Both the position numbers and the translations under genes were made by a program. Of a stretch of 64,000 bases of DNA, positions 47,529 to 56,031 are shown piece after piece (the stretch's first letter is position 1; the number at the start of each line of letters is the position of its first letter). The notes beneath the pieces are model-generated. The model ran no database searches. It was given only the letters and a program-made list of their open reading frames with translations, and had not been told where the DNA came from. The stretch covers positions 1 through 64,000 of the forward strand of contig NZ_CP135996.1 of NCBI RefSeq assembly GCF_029211325.2, read 5' to 3'. Source of the stretch: Caproicibacterium argilliputei (GTDB lineage: Bacteria; Bacillota; Clostridia; Oscillospirales; Acutalibacteraceae).

Positions 47529-47611
47529 ATTGTAGCACCGTGCCCATCGATTGTCAAACAAAAAATACCGCATGTAGACATGATGCGGTTTCACATAACT
47601 ACATATAGTGT
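47529..47611 (-). promoter_or_regulatory. nrdD promoter with NrdR-like operator pair and terminator-like hairpin
   Basis: Promoter on the minus strand: TTGACA (plus 47552-47557), a 17-base spacer and TACAAT (plus 47529-47534). Upstream, ACACTATATGTAGTTA (plus 47596-47611) matches the NrdR box consensus acaCtAtATaTaGtgt at 13 of 16 positions. A weaker second site, TGTCTACATGCGGTAT (plus 47565-47580), lies exactly 31 bp away, the phasing usual for NrdR box pairs. The second site is also part of a CCGCAT/ATGCGG hairpin followed by T on the minus strand, which may end upstream transcription. NrdR control is inferred. Confidence 0.5.
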
Positions 47612-47646
47612 ATAAGAATCCGACGGTTTTCTAACTGTCAACAGAG

Positions 47647-47729
47647 TTATCCACCGTTTCCGACACGCGCAGGGCGCGAAATGACGGCGATTCTTCTGGT
47701 TTTCCACACTTTTCAACCAGTTATCAACA
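47647..47729 (+). promoter_or_regulatory. Cluster of DnaA-box-like 9-mers upstream of nrdD
   Basis: Four 9-mers in the same direction: TTATCCACC (47647-47655), TTTTCCACA (47700-47708, a full match to TTWTNCACA), TTTTCAACC (47710-47718) and TTATCAACA (47721-47729). They fall in the non-coding gap between the HxlR gene and nrdD. DnaA binding upstream of ribonucleotide reductase genes is established in other bacteria; here it is inference. Confidence 0.45.
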
Positions 47730-47743
47730 GGTAGCGGAAACGT

Positions 47744-47782
47744 ATAAAAAAAATATTTAAAAAACACAAGCGGTAGTGTTTT
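47744..47782 (-). terminator. Intrinsic terminator of the queH-HxlR unit
   Basis: AAAACAC pairs with GTGTTTT on the minus strand, followed by TTAAATATTTTTTTT, just downstream of the regulator stop codon. Confidence 0.75.
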
Positions 47783-47789
47783 GAAAGCT

Positions 47790-48179
47790 TCACAGCTGTT
47801 TTGCCCAAGTGCACAGCAAAGCGGCAGCTTCCAGTGCGCCGGCGGCTTTTTCTGTCATGTGATATTCCACGCGCGGCGGAATCTGCTGAAACTGCTTGCG
47901 CTCGGCCAAACCGGCGGCACAGAGTTCCCGCAGGCTCTGGCTGAGCATCATGTCGGTAATGCCCGCGACACTGCCGCGGATTTCGCTGTAGCGCAAGTCC
48001 TTTCCGCTTCCCAGGGCGAAGAGAACCCGCAGCTTCCACTTGCCGCCAACCGCCTCCAGTGCGCGGCAGAGCAGTGCATCCTGTTTTTGTGCGGGGAGCG
48101 CTGTGAGCGGCGCGGGGGCGGTGGGCTGTTCCCGCAGGCGTTTTTTGCTTTTCTTTTCTTTGCTTTTATCCTTTTTCAA
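47790..48179 (-). CDS. HxlR-family winged-helix transcriptional regulator
   Basis: 129 aa from a TTG at 48179, with AAAGGGGG nine bases upstream; the open frame continues into queH but that part is not conserved. A very basic, disordered N-terminus of about 25 residues precedes the HxlR wHTH: VGGKWKLRVLFALGSGKDLR, ITDMMLSQSLRELCAAGL and PPRVEYHMTEKA. Such regulators often sense redox or aldehyde stress. It overlaps queH by 14 bases. Its targets are unknown. Confidence 0.85.
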   Translation of the reverse strand: MKKDKSKEKKSKKRLREQPTAPAPLTALPAQKQDALLCRALEAVGGKWKLRVLFALGSGKDLRYSEIRGSVAGITDMMLSQSLRELCAAGLAERKQFQQIPPRVEYHMTEKAAGALEAAALLCTWAKQL

Positions 48180-48816
48180 GGCTGCAATCCCCCTTTCGGC
48201 GCTGTTCGGCCTCTGTCTGTGAATAGATGCACCCGCAGTAATTTTGCCGGTACAGGCTGTACTGGCGGGAAAGTGCGATGCTGCGCTGGTAACCGCCGCG
48301 TTTTTTAAAGTCTGACGGCAGCCACCGCACGCCAGCCTGCTGCGCAAGTTCCAGCCCGATTTCATTGAGCTTCTGCGCGTTTTTGTGCGGACTGATGGAA
48401 AGGGTTGTGGTAAACCAGTCAAAACCGCCTGTTTTTGCGGCGGCAGCTGCTTCGGTTAGGCGCAGTCGGTAGCAGGCAAAGCAGCGCTGCCCGCCCTCCG
48501 GCAGGGTTTCCATTCCCTTTGCCATGGCAAAGAAGCGCTCTGGGTCGTAGCGCCCCGCTAAAAAGGAAACCGGCGCCGGCAGCGGCATTTCCTGCAGCAG
48601 GCGCTGTACCTCCTGCACACGTTTGCTGTATTCTTCTTTGGATGTAATATTCGGATTGTAGTAAAAGAGGGTAATATCAAAAAAGCGGGACAGATATTCC
48701 AGCACATAGCTGCTGCAGGGTGCGCAGCAGGCGTGCAGCAGCAAACGCGGGTGGCAGTTTTCCGTCAGGTTGGTTACTACTTTATCCAGTTCCAGCTGAT
48801 AATTTTTTTTCATCAT
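48166..48816 (-). CDS. queH: Epoxyqueuosine reductase QueH
   Basis: 216 aa, DUF208/QueH family, the last step of queuosine synthesis in tRNA wobble position 34 and non-homologous to cobalamin-dependent QueG. Cysteine motifs are seen: LLLHACCAPCSSYVLEYLS (about 26), CFACYRLRL (about 111) and NYCGCIYS (near the C-terminus). AGGAGGTG precedes the start. It is cotranscribed and overlapping with the HxlR regulator gene. Confidence 0.94.
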   Translation of the reverse strand: MMKKNYQLELDKVVTNLTENCHPRLLLHACCAPCSSYVLEYLSRFFDITLFYYNPNITSKEEYSKRVQEVQRLLQEMPLPAPVSFLAGRYDPERFFAMAKGMETLPEGGQRCFACYRLRLTEAAAAAKTGGFDWFTTTLSISPHKNAQKLNEIGLELAQQAGVRWLPSDFKKRGGYQRSIALSRQYSLYRQNYCGCIYSQTEAEQRRKGDCSLEKG

Positions 48817-48848
48817 GTGGGCTCACCTCCTGTCAGGTTTTATCGCGA

Positions 48849-48884
48849 AAAAAGCCGCGCGGTTTTTGCGAACGCGCGGCTTTG
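48849..48884 (-). terminator. Intrinsic terminator of aspS
   Basis: GCCGCGCG pairs with CGCGCGGC on the minus strand, followed by TTTTTTC. It lies between aspS and queH. Confidence 0.85.
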
Positions 48885-48894
48885 GTGTTAAAAT

Positions 48895-50670
48895 TTATTC
48901 TTTTGCAACGGCGATGCTGAGATCTCGCAGCTGCTTTTCATCCACCACATCCGGTGCGTTGGACATCAGGTCTGCAGAGGAGGAAACCTTCGGGAATGCA
49001 ACCGTGTCGCGCATATCGTCAATGCCCAGCAGAACCATGACCAGACGTTCCAGCCCCCATGCCATGCCGCCGTGCGGCGGTGCGCCGTACTTCAAGGCGT
49101 TCAGCAGGAAGCCGAAGCGGCGTTCGGCGTCTTCCTGCGCAAAGCCGAGTGCTTTCAGCATCCGCGCCTGCAGCTCAGTGTCGTGGATACGAATGCTGCC
49201 GCCGCCGGCTTCGTAACCGTTGATGACCATATCGTACGCAATGGAGCGTACTGAACCGGGGTCGCTTTCCAGGCGGTCCAAATCTTCCGGATTCGGCATG
49301 GTAAAGGGGTGGTGCATTGCCATCCACCGTCCCTCTTCCTTGCTGTACTCAAACATCGGGAAGTCGGTAATCCACAGCAGGCAGGGTTTGGATTTGTCAA
49401 TCAGGTCAAAGCGGCGCGCCAGCTCGCAACGCAGTGCGCCCAAAGAAGCGTAAACCACGCTGTTTTCATCACTTGCCACCAGGAACAGCACATCGCCCGG
49501 CTGGGCATCCAGCGCGGTGCGGATGGCCTGTACTTCCTCCGGTGCAAGGAATTTCTCGTAGCTGCTGGTTTCCTTGTCCGCCAGACGAGTCCACGCAAGG
49601 CCTTTTGCACCGTAGGATTTTACCCATTCACCCAGTTTGTCAATTTCCTTGCGGGAAAGGTCATTTGCCTTGCCTTTGAGGTTAATGCCGCGCACAGAGC
49701 CTTCTGCCAGTGCACCGCGGAATACCTTAAATTCGGTATTTTTAACGCAGTCGCTGACATCGTGCAGTTCCATGCCGAAGCGCAGGTCGGGCTTGTCCGA
49801 ACCGAAGCGGTTCATGGCTTCCTGCCAGGTCATGCGGCGCAGCGGTGTGGGGATGTCCATATTCAGCAGGTCTTTGTAAGCTTTTTTGATGAAGCCTTCA
49901 CCAATGGCCATGACATCTTCCTGCTCGACAAAACTCATTTCAAAGTCAATCTGGGTAAATTCCGGCTGCCGGTCCGCGCGCAAATCCTCGTCGCGGAAGC
50001 AGCGCGCAACCTGCATATAGCGGTCAAAGCCGGAAACCATCAGCAGCTGTTTGTAAAGCTGCGGACTTTGCGGCAGGGCAAAGAATTTTCCGCCGAAAAT
50101 CCGACTTGGCACCAGGTAATCACGTGCGCCCTCCGGTGTGGATTTGATTAAGTCCGGCGTTTCAATTTCCAAAAAGCCATTGTCGTCAAAGTAGTCATGT
50201 GCTGTTTTCACAATGCGGTGGCGGGCAGTGAGGATTCGCTGCATATCCGGACGGCGCAGGTCAAGGTAGCGGTACTTTAAGCGTGTTTCATTGGAAACTT
50301 TTGAGTTTTCTTCAATAGCAAAAGGCGGCGTTTCGCTCTTTGCCAGGATGCGCAACTCGGTAACGGCCAATTCAATGTCGCCGGTCGGCAGATCCGGATT
50401 CTTGCTAGTACGCTCGCGTACGGTGCCGGTTGCCGCCAGAACGAACTCGCTGCGGCAGGAAAATGCTTTTTGGAACACCTCACGGTCGGTATCCTCATCA
50501 AACGCAAGCTGCATAATGCCGCTGCGGTCCCGCAGATCTATGAAAATCAGCTGGCCTAGGTCACGCTGATGCTGTACCCAGCCGCAAAGAGTCAATGTTT
50601 TTCCGGCATCGGACAAACGCGGCTCGCCGCAGTAGCAGCTTCGCTTTAGTCCGGTCATAAATTCTGCCAT
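48895..50670 (-). CDS. aspS: Aspartate--tRNA ligase
   Basis: 591 aa, normal bacterial AspRS. The N-terminal OB-fold anticodon domain includes LCGWVQHQRDLGQLIFIDLR. The class II catalytic core contains FPQSPQLYKQLLMVSGFDRY, the bacterial GAD insert (about 280-420), and motif 3 as GMAWGLERLVMVLLG. It charges tRNA-Asp (possibly also tRNA-Asn, which cannot be judged here). The hisS-repeat-aspS order is the common hisS-aspS pair. Confidence 0.97.
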   Translation of the reverse strand: MAEFMTGLKRSCYCGEPRLSDAGKTLTLCGWVQHQRDLGQLIFIDLRDRSGIMQLAFDEDTDREVFQKAFSCRSEFVLAATGTVRERTSKNPDLPTGDIELAVTELRILAKSETPPFAIEENSKVSNETRLKYRYLDLRRPDMQRILTARHRIVKTAHDYFDDNGFLEIETPDLIKSTPEGARDYLVPSRIFGGKFFALPQSPQLYKQLLMVSGFDRYMQVARCFRDEDLRADRQPEFTQIDFEMSFVEQEDVMAIGEGFIKKAYKDLLNMDIPTPLRRMTWQEAMNRFGSDKPDLRFGMELHDVSDCVKNTEFKVFRGALAEGSVRGINLKGKANDLSRKEIDKLGEWVKSYGAKGLAWTRLADKETSSYEKFLAPEEVQAIRTALDAQPGDVLFLVASDENSVVYASLGALRCELARRFDLIDKSKPCLLWITDFPMFEYSKEEGRWMAMHHPFTMPNPEDLDRLESDPGSVRSIAYDMVINGYEAGGGSIRIHDTELQARMLKALGFAQEDAERRFGFLLNALKYGAPPHGGMAWGLERLVMVLLGIDDMRDTVAFPKVSSSADLMSNAPDVVDEKQLRDLSIAVAKE

Positions 50671-50749
50671 AATGTGCCTCCAAAGAAAAATATAAAAATA
50701 TGAGAAATGTAAATGAACATAATGGAATGGTCATGCGGTGTGTGCAGTT

Positions 50750-51060
50750 TTCACATACGCTTGTTTACGCTTCCCTTTCAAACGCTCCACCGGAGCATTT
50801 GAGAGGCAGACGACAGCAAACTTTTTCACTCGGGCTTGCAGCCCGAACCTGCTTCTCTTACAAAAGGTCGTGGCGGGCTTCGCCCCCACACCCCCAGTCG
50901 CTTTCTGAGAAAGCGACGGAAAGCAACCTGCTCGGAGTGCTGCATTGACGTTGACGCAGACTGTAAAAGAAGCGAAAGCACGCTCCGTGAGCTTCAGCAC
51001 ACCGCCAGCGGGGGCTCCCCGCGTGAGCTTCAGCACACTGCCAGCGGGGGCTCCCCGCCC
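50750..51060 (-). repeat. Mosaic hairpin-repeat cluster downstream of hisS
   Basis: Read on the minus strand in the direction of hisS. Two copies of module D (GGGGAGCCCCCGCTGGC, then GTGTGCTGAAGCTCAC) lie at about 51024-51060 and 50991-51022. Then come module A core (about 50945-50990) with CTTCTTTTACAGTCTGCGTC, module B (about 50850-50940) with GTCGCTTTCTCAGAAAGCGAC, the inverted repeat TCGGGCT-GCA-AGCCCGA, and module E with CAAATGCTCC-GGT-GGAGCGTTTG (about 50780-50815). The first module D copy encodes the last residues and stop codon of HisS. The hisS-aspS gap (359 bases) holds only this and an AT-rich aspS leader. Confidence 0.88.
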
Positions 51061-52337
51061 GCCGCATCCAGGGCGGCAAACTCTGTTGTGAAAGTTTCGC
51101 CCAACGAAATTTCTACCTTTTCACCGGTTTCCATGTTTTTGACCTGCGCTTTCCCGGACGAAATTTCATTATCGCCGAGAACCATGCTGAACCGCGCACC
51201 AATCTTGTCCGCATATTTCATCTGTGCCTTGAGACCGCGGCCAAGGTCGTCAAATGCCGCCGCAACGCCGCAAGTGCGCAGCGCGCTCGCCAGCGTCAGG
51301 CTCTTTAACCGCGCGGCATCGCCAAGGCTGGCAAGGTACAGGTCACATTTTTTCGGTGCGGGGAATTCAATTCCCTGCGCTTCCATCAACAGAAGCAGAC
51401 GGTCCAGCCCAAGGCCGAATCCAAGCGCCGGCATCGCCGGACCGCCCAGTTCCTGCACAAGACCATCATAGCGTCCGCCGCCACAGACAGTTCCCTGGCT
51501 GCCAAGGTCGTTGGTTGTAAACTCAAAAACTGTGCGCGTGTAGTAATCCAGTCCGCGCACAATGCGGTCGTTGACCTGATAAGCAATCTGCAGCGCGTTC
51601 AGCGCTTCCTTTACTTTTTCAAAGTGTGCCTTGCAGTCATCGCAGAGATAATCCAGAATGGACGGTGCGTTTTCGCCAATTTTGTGGCAGGTTTCTACCT
51701 TGCAGTCCAGCAGCCGCATAGGGTTGCGATCCAGCCGGGAAAGGCAGGTTTCACAAAGCTGGTCTTTATACTGCCCAAAGTATTCCTGCAGAGCCTTGGT
51801 GTACGCCGCACGGCAGGTGGGGCAGCCGATGGAGTTCAGTTCCAGTGTCAGATTTTTCACACCGAGCCGGTGGAATACAGAGTCCGCAACGGAAATCACT
51901 TCTGCGTCAGCCAGCGGGTCTGCGGAGCCGTACATTTCCACACCAAATTGGTGCAGCTCGCGCAGGCGGCCCTTCTGCACCTTTTCATAGCGGTAACAGC
52001 TGGTTTCATACCAGAATTTCTGCGGCAGTGCAGCAGCATAAAGTCCGTGCTCCAACAGGGCGCGGGTTGCACCCGCGGTGCCCTCCGGACGTAGGGAAAT
52101 GGAACGGTTGCCTTTGTCCAGGAACGTGTACATTTCTTTTTGCACAACGTCCGTGGTGTCGCCTACGCCGCGCTGAAACAACTCGGTATGCTCGAAAACC
52201 GGCGTGCGTACTTCGCCGAACCCGTGCAGGGCGGCCTCCTCGCGCAGAACCTGTTCGATTGCCTGCCACTTTTCGCTTTGCCCGGGCAAAATGTCCTGTG
52301 TGCCGCGGGGCACCTGTGTAATCAGTTCCATAGTCAT
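51030..52337 (-). CDS. hisS: Histidine--tRNA ligase
   Basis: 435 aa. Class II motifs: RGTQDILPGQ (N-terminus), TSCYRYEKVQKGRLREL (motif 2), the histidine-specific VRGLDYYTRTVFEF, and GFGLGLDRLLLLM (motif 3). A C-terminal anticodon domain follows. The normal end would be near EFAALDA; the last about 10 residues (GGEPPLAVC) and the stop are encoded by a downstream repeat module. Start ATG with CAGGAGGGA. Confidence 0.97.
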   Translation of the reverse strand: MTMELITQVPRGTQDILPGQSEKWQAIEQVLREEAALHGFGEVRTPVFEHTELFQRGVGDTTDVVQKEMYTFLDKGNRSISLRPEGTAGATRALLEHGLYAAALPQKFWYETSCYRYEKVQKGRLRELHQFGVEMYGSADPLADAEVISVADSVFHRLGVKNLTLELNSIGCPTCRAAYTKALQEYFGQYKDQLCETCLSRLDRNPMRLLDCKVETCHKIGENAPSILDYLCDDCKAHFEKVKEALNALQIAYQVNDRIVRGLDYYTRTVFEFTTNDLGSQGTVCGGGRYDGLVQELGGPAMPALGFGLGLDRLLLLMEAQGIEFPAPKKCDLYLASLGDAARLKSLTLASALRTCGVAAAFDDLGRGLKAQMKYADKIGARFSMVLGDNEISSGKAQVKNMETGEKVEISLGETFTTEFAALDAAGGEPPLAVC

Positions 52338-52361
52338 TCCCTCCTGTATTCTAACCTGCTC

Positions 52362-52367
52362 ATTATA
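52362..52367 (-). promoter_or_regulatory. -10 box of hisS
   Basis: Extended -10 TGCTATAAT on the minus strand, about 25 bases before the ATG; no clear -35. Confidence 0.5.
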
Positions 52368-52413
52368 GCATATTTACTGTGCAAAGAAAAGCCGAACGCG
52401 GTGGGTTTCGGCA

Positions 52414-52477
52414 AAAAGACGAGCCGCCTGCAGGCAGCCGGAAAAGACTGCCTGCAGGCGGCTCAAATACTTTTTTA
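52414..52477. terminator. Strong hairpin terminator between mgsA and hisS
   Basis: A perfect 17-bp stem, GAGCCGCCTGCAGGCAG (52421-52437) with CTGCCTGCAGGCGGCTC (52448-52464), with T tracts on both strands. It ends the mre-min-mgsA run on the minus strand. Confidence 0.92.
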
Positions 52478-52486
52478 AAAGAACGC

Positions 52487-52891
52487 TCAGCCCTTGGGGT
52501 TGAGGATGTTGCGCCAGTCAAGGTCGCCGCGCTCCAGACCGTGAATCAGCACTTCCGCCGTAGCGATGTTGGTGGCAACCGGAATGTTGTGCATATCACA
52601 GAGACGAAGCATATTCATATCATTCGGCTCGCTGGGCTTTGCAGTAAGCGGGTCGCGGAAAAACAGAAGCAAATCCACTTCATTGCAGGCAATCCGTGCC
52701 GAAATCTGCTGGTCGCCGCCCTGGCTCCCGCTGAGGAACTTCTGAATCTGCAGGCCGGTTGCTTCGCTGACCAGCTTACCGGTGGTGCCGGTTGCGCACA
52801 GATCGTGCCGGCTGAGTACACCGCAGTAGGCGATGCAGAACTGCACCATCAATTCCTTTTTTGCGTCGTGCGCAATCAGAGCAATGTTCAT
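52487..52891 (-). CDS. mgsA: Methylglyoxal synthase
   Basis: 134 aa from the ATG at 52891 with AAGGAGG; the in-frame extension to 53020 is rejected. Converts dihydroxyacetone phosphate to methylglyoxal and phosphate. Motifs: [24 protein letters not shown], the catalytic GSQGGDQQI (usually GPLGGDQQ) and [17 protein letters not shown]. It closes an mre-PBP2-minD-mgsA run that is conserved in many Clostridia. Confidence 0.95.
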   Translation of the reverse strand: MNIALIAHDAKKELMVQFCIAYCGVLSRHDLCATGTTGKLVSEATGLQIQKFLSGSQGGDQQISARIACNEVDLLLFFRDPLTAKPSEPNDMNMLRLCDMHNIPVATNIATAEVLIHGLERGDLDWRNILNPKG

Positions 52892-52955
52892 GAAACGGAA
52901 TCCTCCTTCAAGGGAAACTCTGCGTAAAAGCAGAAAGTCTATGTAAATCAGATAA

Positions 52956-53699
52956 TCATAATTTTTGCAAAGGCGGAAGCGGAACGTTGCGCCCCTCCAG
53001 CCGCAGGGCAAGCCGCGCAAACGCCAGCGCCGCGGGGCAGTCTTTTGGCGGCAGACCGGTTACCGCCGCGGCGCGCAACGCGCTGTCTTCCGGTATGACG
53101 GCAATCAGCTGAATGCCGGTGGCGTCAATGACCGCGTCCAAATCGCTGAAAAAATGTGCTTGCCGGAAAAACGCGGCGGAAAATCGGTTGATAGCAAGCC
53201 GTTGTTCCGTAATGCCGACTTCCAGCAGCTGCCCGCGCACTTTAGCCGCAGCTGCCGCGCTGACACCGTCTGGCGTGGAAACCACCACCGCGCGGTCTGC
53301 TGCCGCGCACGCGCTGCGGAAACCGGTGCCCAGCCCTGCCGGGCAGTCAATCAAAACATGGTCGTAATGCCGCGCCAGTGCTGGTACCAGCTGCTGCATG
53401 ACACCTGTGCTGACCAGATCCTCTTCATGCAGTGGTGCCGGCATTAAAAACAGCCCGTCCATCAGCGGACTTGCGTAAATGGCTTTTGCCGGTGAGGCAG
53501 CGCCGGAAACGACATCGGATAGGTCAAAGACACGGCGCTGAGAAACCCCCAGCAGCATATCCAGGCACCCAAGCCCCGCGTCGCAGTCCAGCAGAAGCAC
53601 CCGCCTGCCGCGGGCTGCCAGCGCCAGACCCGTATGGGCGGTTGTGGTGGATTTGCCGACACCGCCTTTTCCAGATGTGATGACCGTTACTGCTCCCAT
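52956..53699 (-). CDS. minD: MinD/ParA-type septum-site-determining ATPase
   Basis: 247 aa. The deviant Walker A is [20 protein letters not shown] (9-28), the switch region has [14 protein letters not shown], and [11 protein letters not shown] follows at about 113. The C-terminus is short and lacks an obvious strongly amphipathic MinD membrane-targeting helix, ending in [16 protein letters not shown]. In the usual Clostridia order it would be flanked by minC and minE; neither is present in this window. Position after PBP2 supports a MinD role; another ParA-like function is possible. Confidence 0.82.
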   Translation of the reverse strand: MGAVTVITSGKGGVGKSTTTAHTGLALAARGRRVLLLDCDAGLGCLDMLLGVSQRRVFDLSDVVSGAASPAKAIYASPLMDGLFLMPAPLHEEDLVSTGVMQQLVPALARHYDHVLIDCPAGLGTGFRSACAAADRAVVVSTPDGVSAAAAAKVRGQLLEVGITEQRLAINRFSAAFFRQAHFFSDLDAVIDATGIQLIAVIPEDSALRAAAVTGLPPKDCPAALAFARLALRLEGRNVPLPPLQKL

Positions 53700-53853
53700 G
53701 CTTATAACCTCATGTTCATACTAACACAATCGCTCTAAATAGTCAAAGATTTTATTGCACCTTTTTGTTTCTTTGTCAGAAATGCACAAAAACAAAAAGT
53801 CGATTTTGATGAAGCAAAGTCCACAAAAAAGAAAAGGGTATTTGCCGCGCGGC

Positions 53854-55938
53854 TCAGTTGGTCTTTGCTGTAGAGCTGGTTCCGGAAGACTGATTTACTT
53901 TAAAGTAGGCGTCATAGATGGCTTTCGCTACGTTTTGGCTGTATTTTCCCTTTTGACCATGCTCAATGACAACCGCAATTGCAATTTGCGGATTGTCATA
54001 CGGTGCAAACGTAATGAACGTGGTGTTGTCAGCCTGGCTGGTTTCCGCGGTACCGGTTTTGGCGGCAACAGCTATGGGGTACTGCCCGAACGTGGAATAA
54101 GCAGTGCCATGCGGGCTGGCGCACACATCGCGCATCCCTTCTTTGACAAGATCCAGATTTTTTTTGGAAAGGAAGCTGTAGCTGCTGTTGTCGGTATAAA
54201 CCTTCGGATTGGTGGTGGAGATGGTCTTTTTGCGGCTGTAATCGGTGACATGGTCTACTAAATGCATCTGCTTGCGGGTGCCGTCGTTGGCGATGGTTGC
54301 CACATAGGCTGCGAGCTGTGCCGGCGTAAATTGGTTGTCACTCTGCCCGATAGCGGCCTGAATCGTGTCTTCCGGCGTCCACTCGCCGCCGGAAACCTTG
54401 CGTTCTGCCGGGCCTGCCAGTGTGCCGGTGCTTTCCGCGATTTCCACGCCGGTGCTTTCTCCAAGGCCAAGCTTTTTCGCGTAAACGTTCATATTGGCAA
54501 TTTTTGTATAAAATCCGGTTTCAAAGAAGAAGATGTTACAGGACTGCTCCAACGCGCGCGTTAGGGAAATCGGACCGTGATTTCCCTCACACTTCGGGGT
54601 GTAGCCGTTGCTTTCAAAGCGGCGGTAAATGTGGTTGCAGACAAAGGTTGTATTTTCGTTGATAATACCTTCCTGCAGGGCGGCAAGCGCCACCGACGGC
54701 TTAAAAATAGAGCCGGGGGTGTAGGCGCTGCCGAATGCACGATCCATCAGCGGATGGGTGGAGTCACTGAGCAGTTTGTTGGTGTAAGCCGTGTCAGAAG
54801 GATACTTTGCCAAGTCATACGACGGGTAAGAGGCCGCCGCCAGCACGGAAAAATCCTTGACGTTCAGCACGACAACGCCGCCGCCGTTGCAGAGCGGCTG
54901 TGCCGCGTGCGCCGCTTTTACGTTTTCAGCAAGGGCCTCGGATGCCACTTTCTGCAGGTTCGAGTCAATGGTCAGGTAAACGGTCTTGCCGTTTACCGGC
55001 GCTTTCAGCACCTTTTCGTCGGTCACGGTGCCGGAAGAGTCCAATGTCAGGCTTTTCTGGCCTTCCGTGCCGCGCAGTGTGCTTTCCAGCGCGCTTTCAA
55101 TGCCGGATTTGCCGATGCGGTCGTTTAGGTGGTAGCCTTTCCCCTTTAGCTTGTTATATTCCTCTTCGGAAATGGCACCCATGGTGCCAACTACCTGCGG
55201 AATCAGCGTGCTGTTGGGATTTTCGCGGGTGGTGGTGACTTTGGCGGTCACGCCGGGCAGGCTGTCGCTGTTTTCGCTGACGATTTCAACGGTTTCGCGG
55301 CTGACATTTTCCGCAAAGGTGTAAGGGGTGTTCAAGGAATAGTCAAATCCCTGCAAGGTCATGGCATAACGCACAGACACCACCTTGCGCAAATCGGCCT
55401 TGCTGTAGCCTGCTGTGGGGTTGTCGTTTTTGGAAGATTTTTTAAAGTACATATCAATGAGATCCTGCATACAGGTGGGCGCGTTTGCGTAGTCGTTGAC
55501 GCCCAGCATACTTTTGGACTTCAAATACTTGATGTCATCTTCCGCATTTTGCTTAAAAACATAGTTTCCCTTGCTGTCCATAATGATCGGCAGGGTGTCC
55601 AGCCACTTTTCACCGCGCTTTTCCATTAGGCGAATCAGCCGCAGAATGGTGGTGTTTTCGGTTTTCGAGGTCATGTAGGCGTGGTCAAACTGCAGGGAAT
55701 AGCCGGTTTTATTGGTGGCCAGCCCCACGCCGTTTTTGTCCACGATTTCGCCGCGGTTGGTCGGCATGGTGACCAGGGTATTGCTGCTTTTGTCGGCTTC
55801 CTGCACAGCGGCGGCGCCCTCCAGAATCTGCCACTGAAACAGGCGGGCAATAAAGACGGCAACCATCAGAAGCGACACCGAGGCGCACACAACGTAACGC
55901 CCCATATTCGTATTTTTCTTTCTCGGACGGCGGCGCAT
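53854..55938 (-). CDS. mrdA: Penicillin-binding protein 2 (elongasome transpeptidase)
   Basis: 694 aa from the ATG at 55938, chosen because AGGAGG is eight bases upstream (a TTG at 55944 is too close). A basic N-terminus and one membrane helix (about 14-35) are followed by the PBP dimer domain. The transpeptidase domain has the active-site serine in PGSIFKPSVAL (SxxK), SCN (SxN) and KTGTAE (KTG). It cross-links side-wall peptidoglycan with MreBCD. It follows mreD in the operon. Confidence 0.95.
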   Translation of the reverse strand: MRRRPRKKNTNMGRYVVCASVSLLMVAVFIARLFQWQILEGAAAVQEADKSSNTLVTMPTNRGEIVDKNGVGLATNKTGYSLQFDHAYMTSKTENTTILRLIRLMEKRGEKWLDTLPIIMDSKGNYVFKQNAEDDIKYLKSKSMLGVNDYANAPTCMQDLIDMYFKKSSKNDNPTAGYSKADLRKVVSVRYAMTLQGFDYSLNTPYTFAENVSRETVEIVSENSDSLPGVTAKVTTTRENPNSTLIPQVVGTMGAISEEEYNKLKGKGYHLNDRIGKSGIESALESTLRGTEGQKSLTLDSSGTVTDEKVLKAPVNGKTVYLTIDSNLQKVASEALAENVKAAHAAQPLCNGGGVVVLNVKDFSVLAAASYPSYDLAKYPSDTAYTNKLLSDSTHPLMDRAFGSAYTPGSIFKPSVALAALQEGIINENTTFVCNHIYRRFESNGYTPKCEGNHGPISLTRALEQSCNIFFFETGFYTKIANMNVYAKKLGLGESTGVEIAESTGTLAGPAERKVSGGEWTPEDTIQAAIGQSDNQFTPAQLAAYVATIANDGTRKQMHLVDHVTDYSRKKTISTTNPKVYTDNSSYSFLSKKNLDLVKEGMRDVCASPHGTAYSTFGQYPIAVAAKTGTAETSQADNTTFITFAPYDNPQIAIAVVIEHGQKGKYSQNVAKAIYDAYFKVNQSSGTSSTAKTN

Positions 55939-56031
55939 GGGCAAAACCTCCTAAAGCGGGAGCTGATATCCCGCGGCAGTAGACAGGTAAAGCGGAGCCT
56001 GCGGTTCTGTTCAGCCGCAGGGCGCGGCGGA

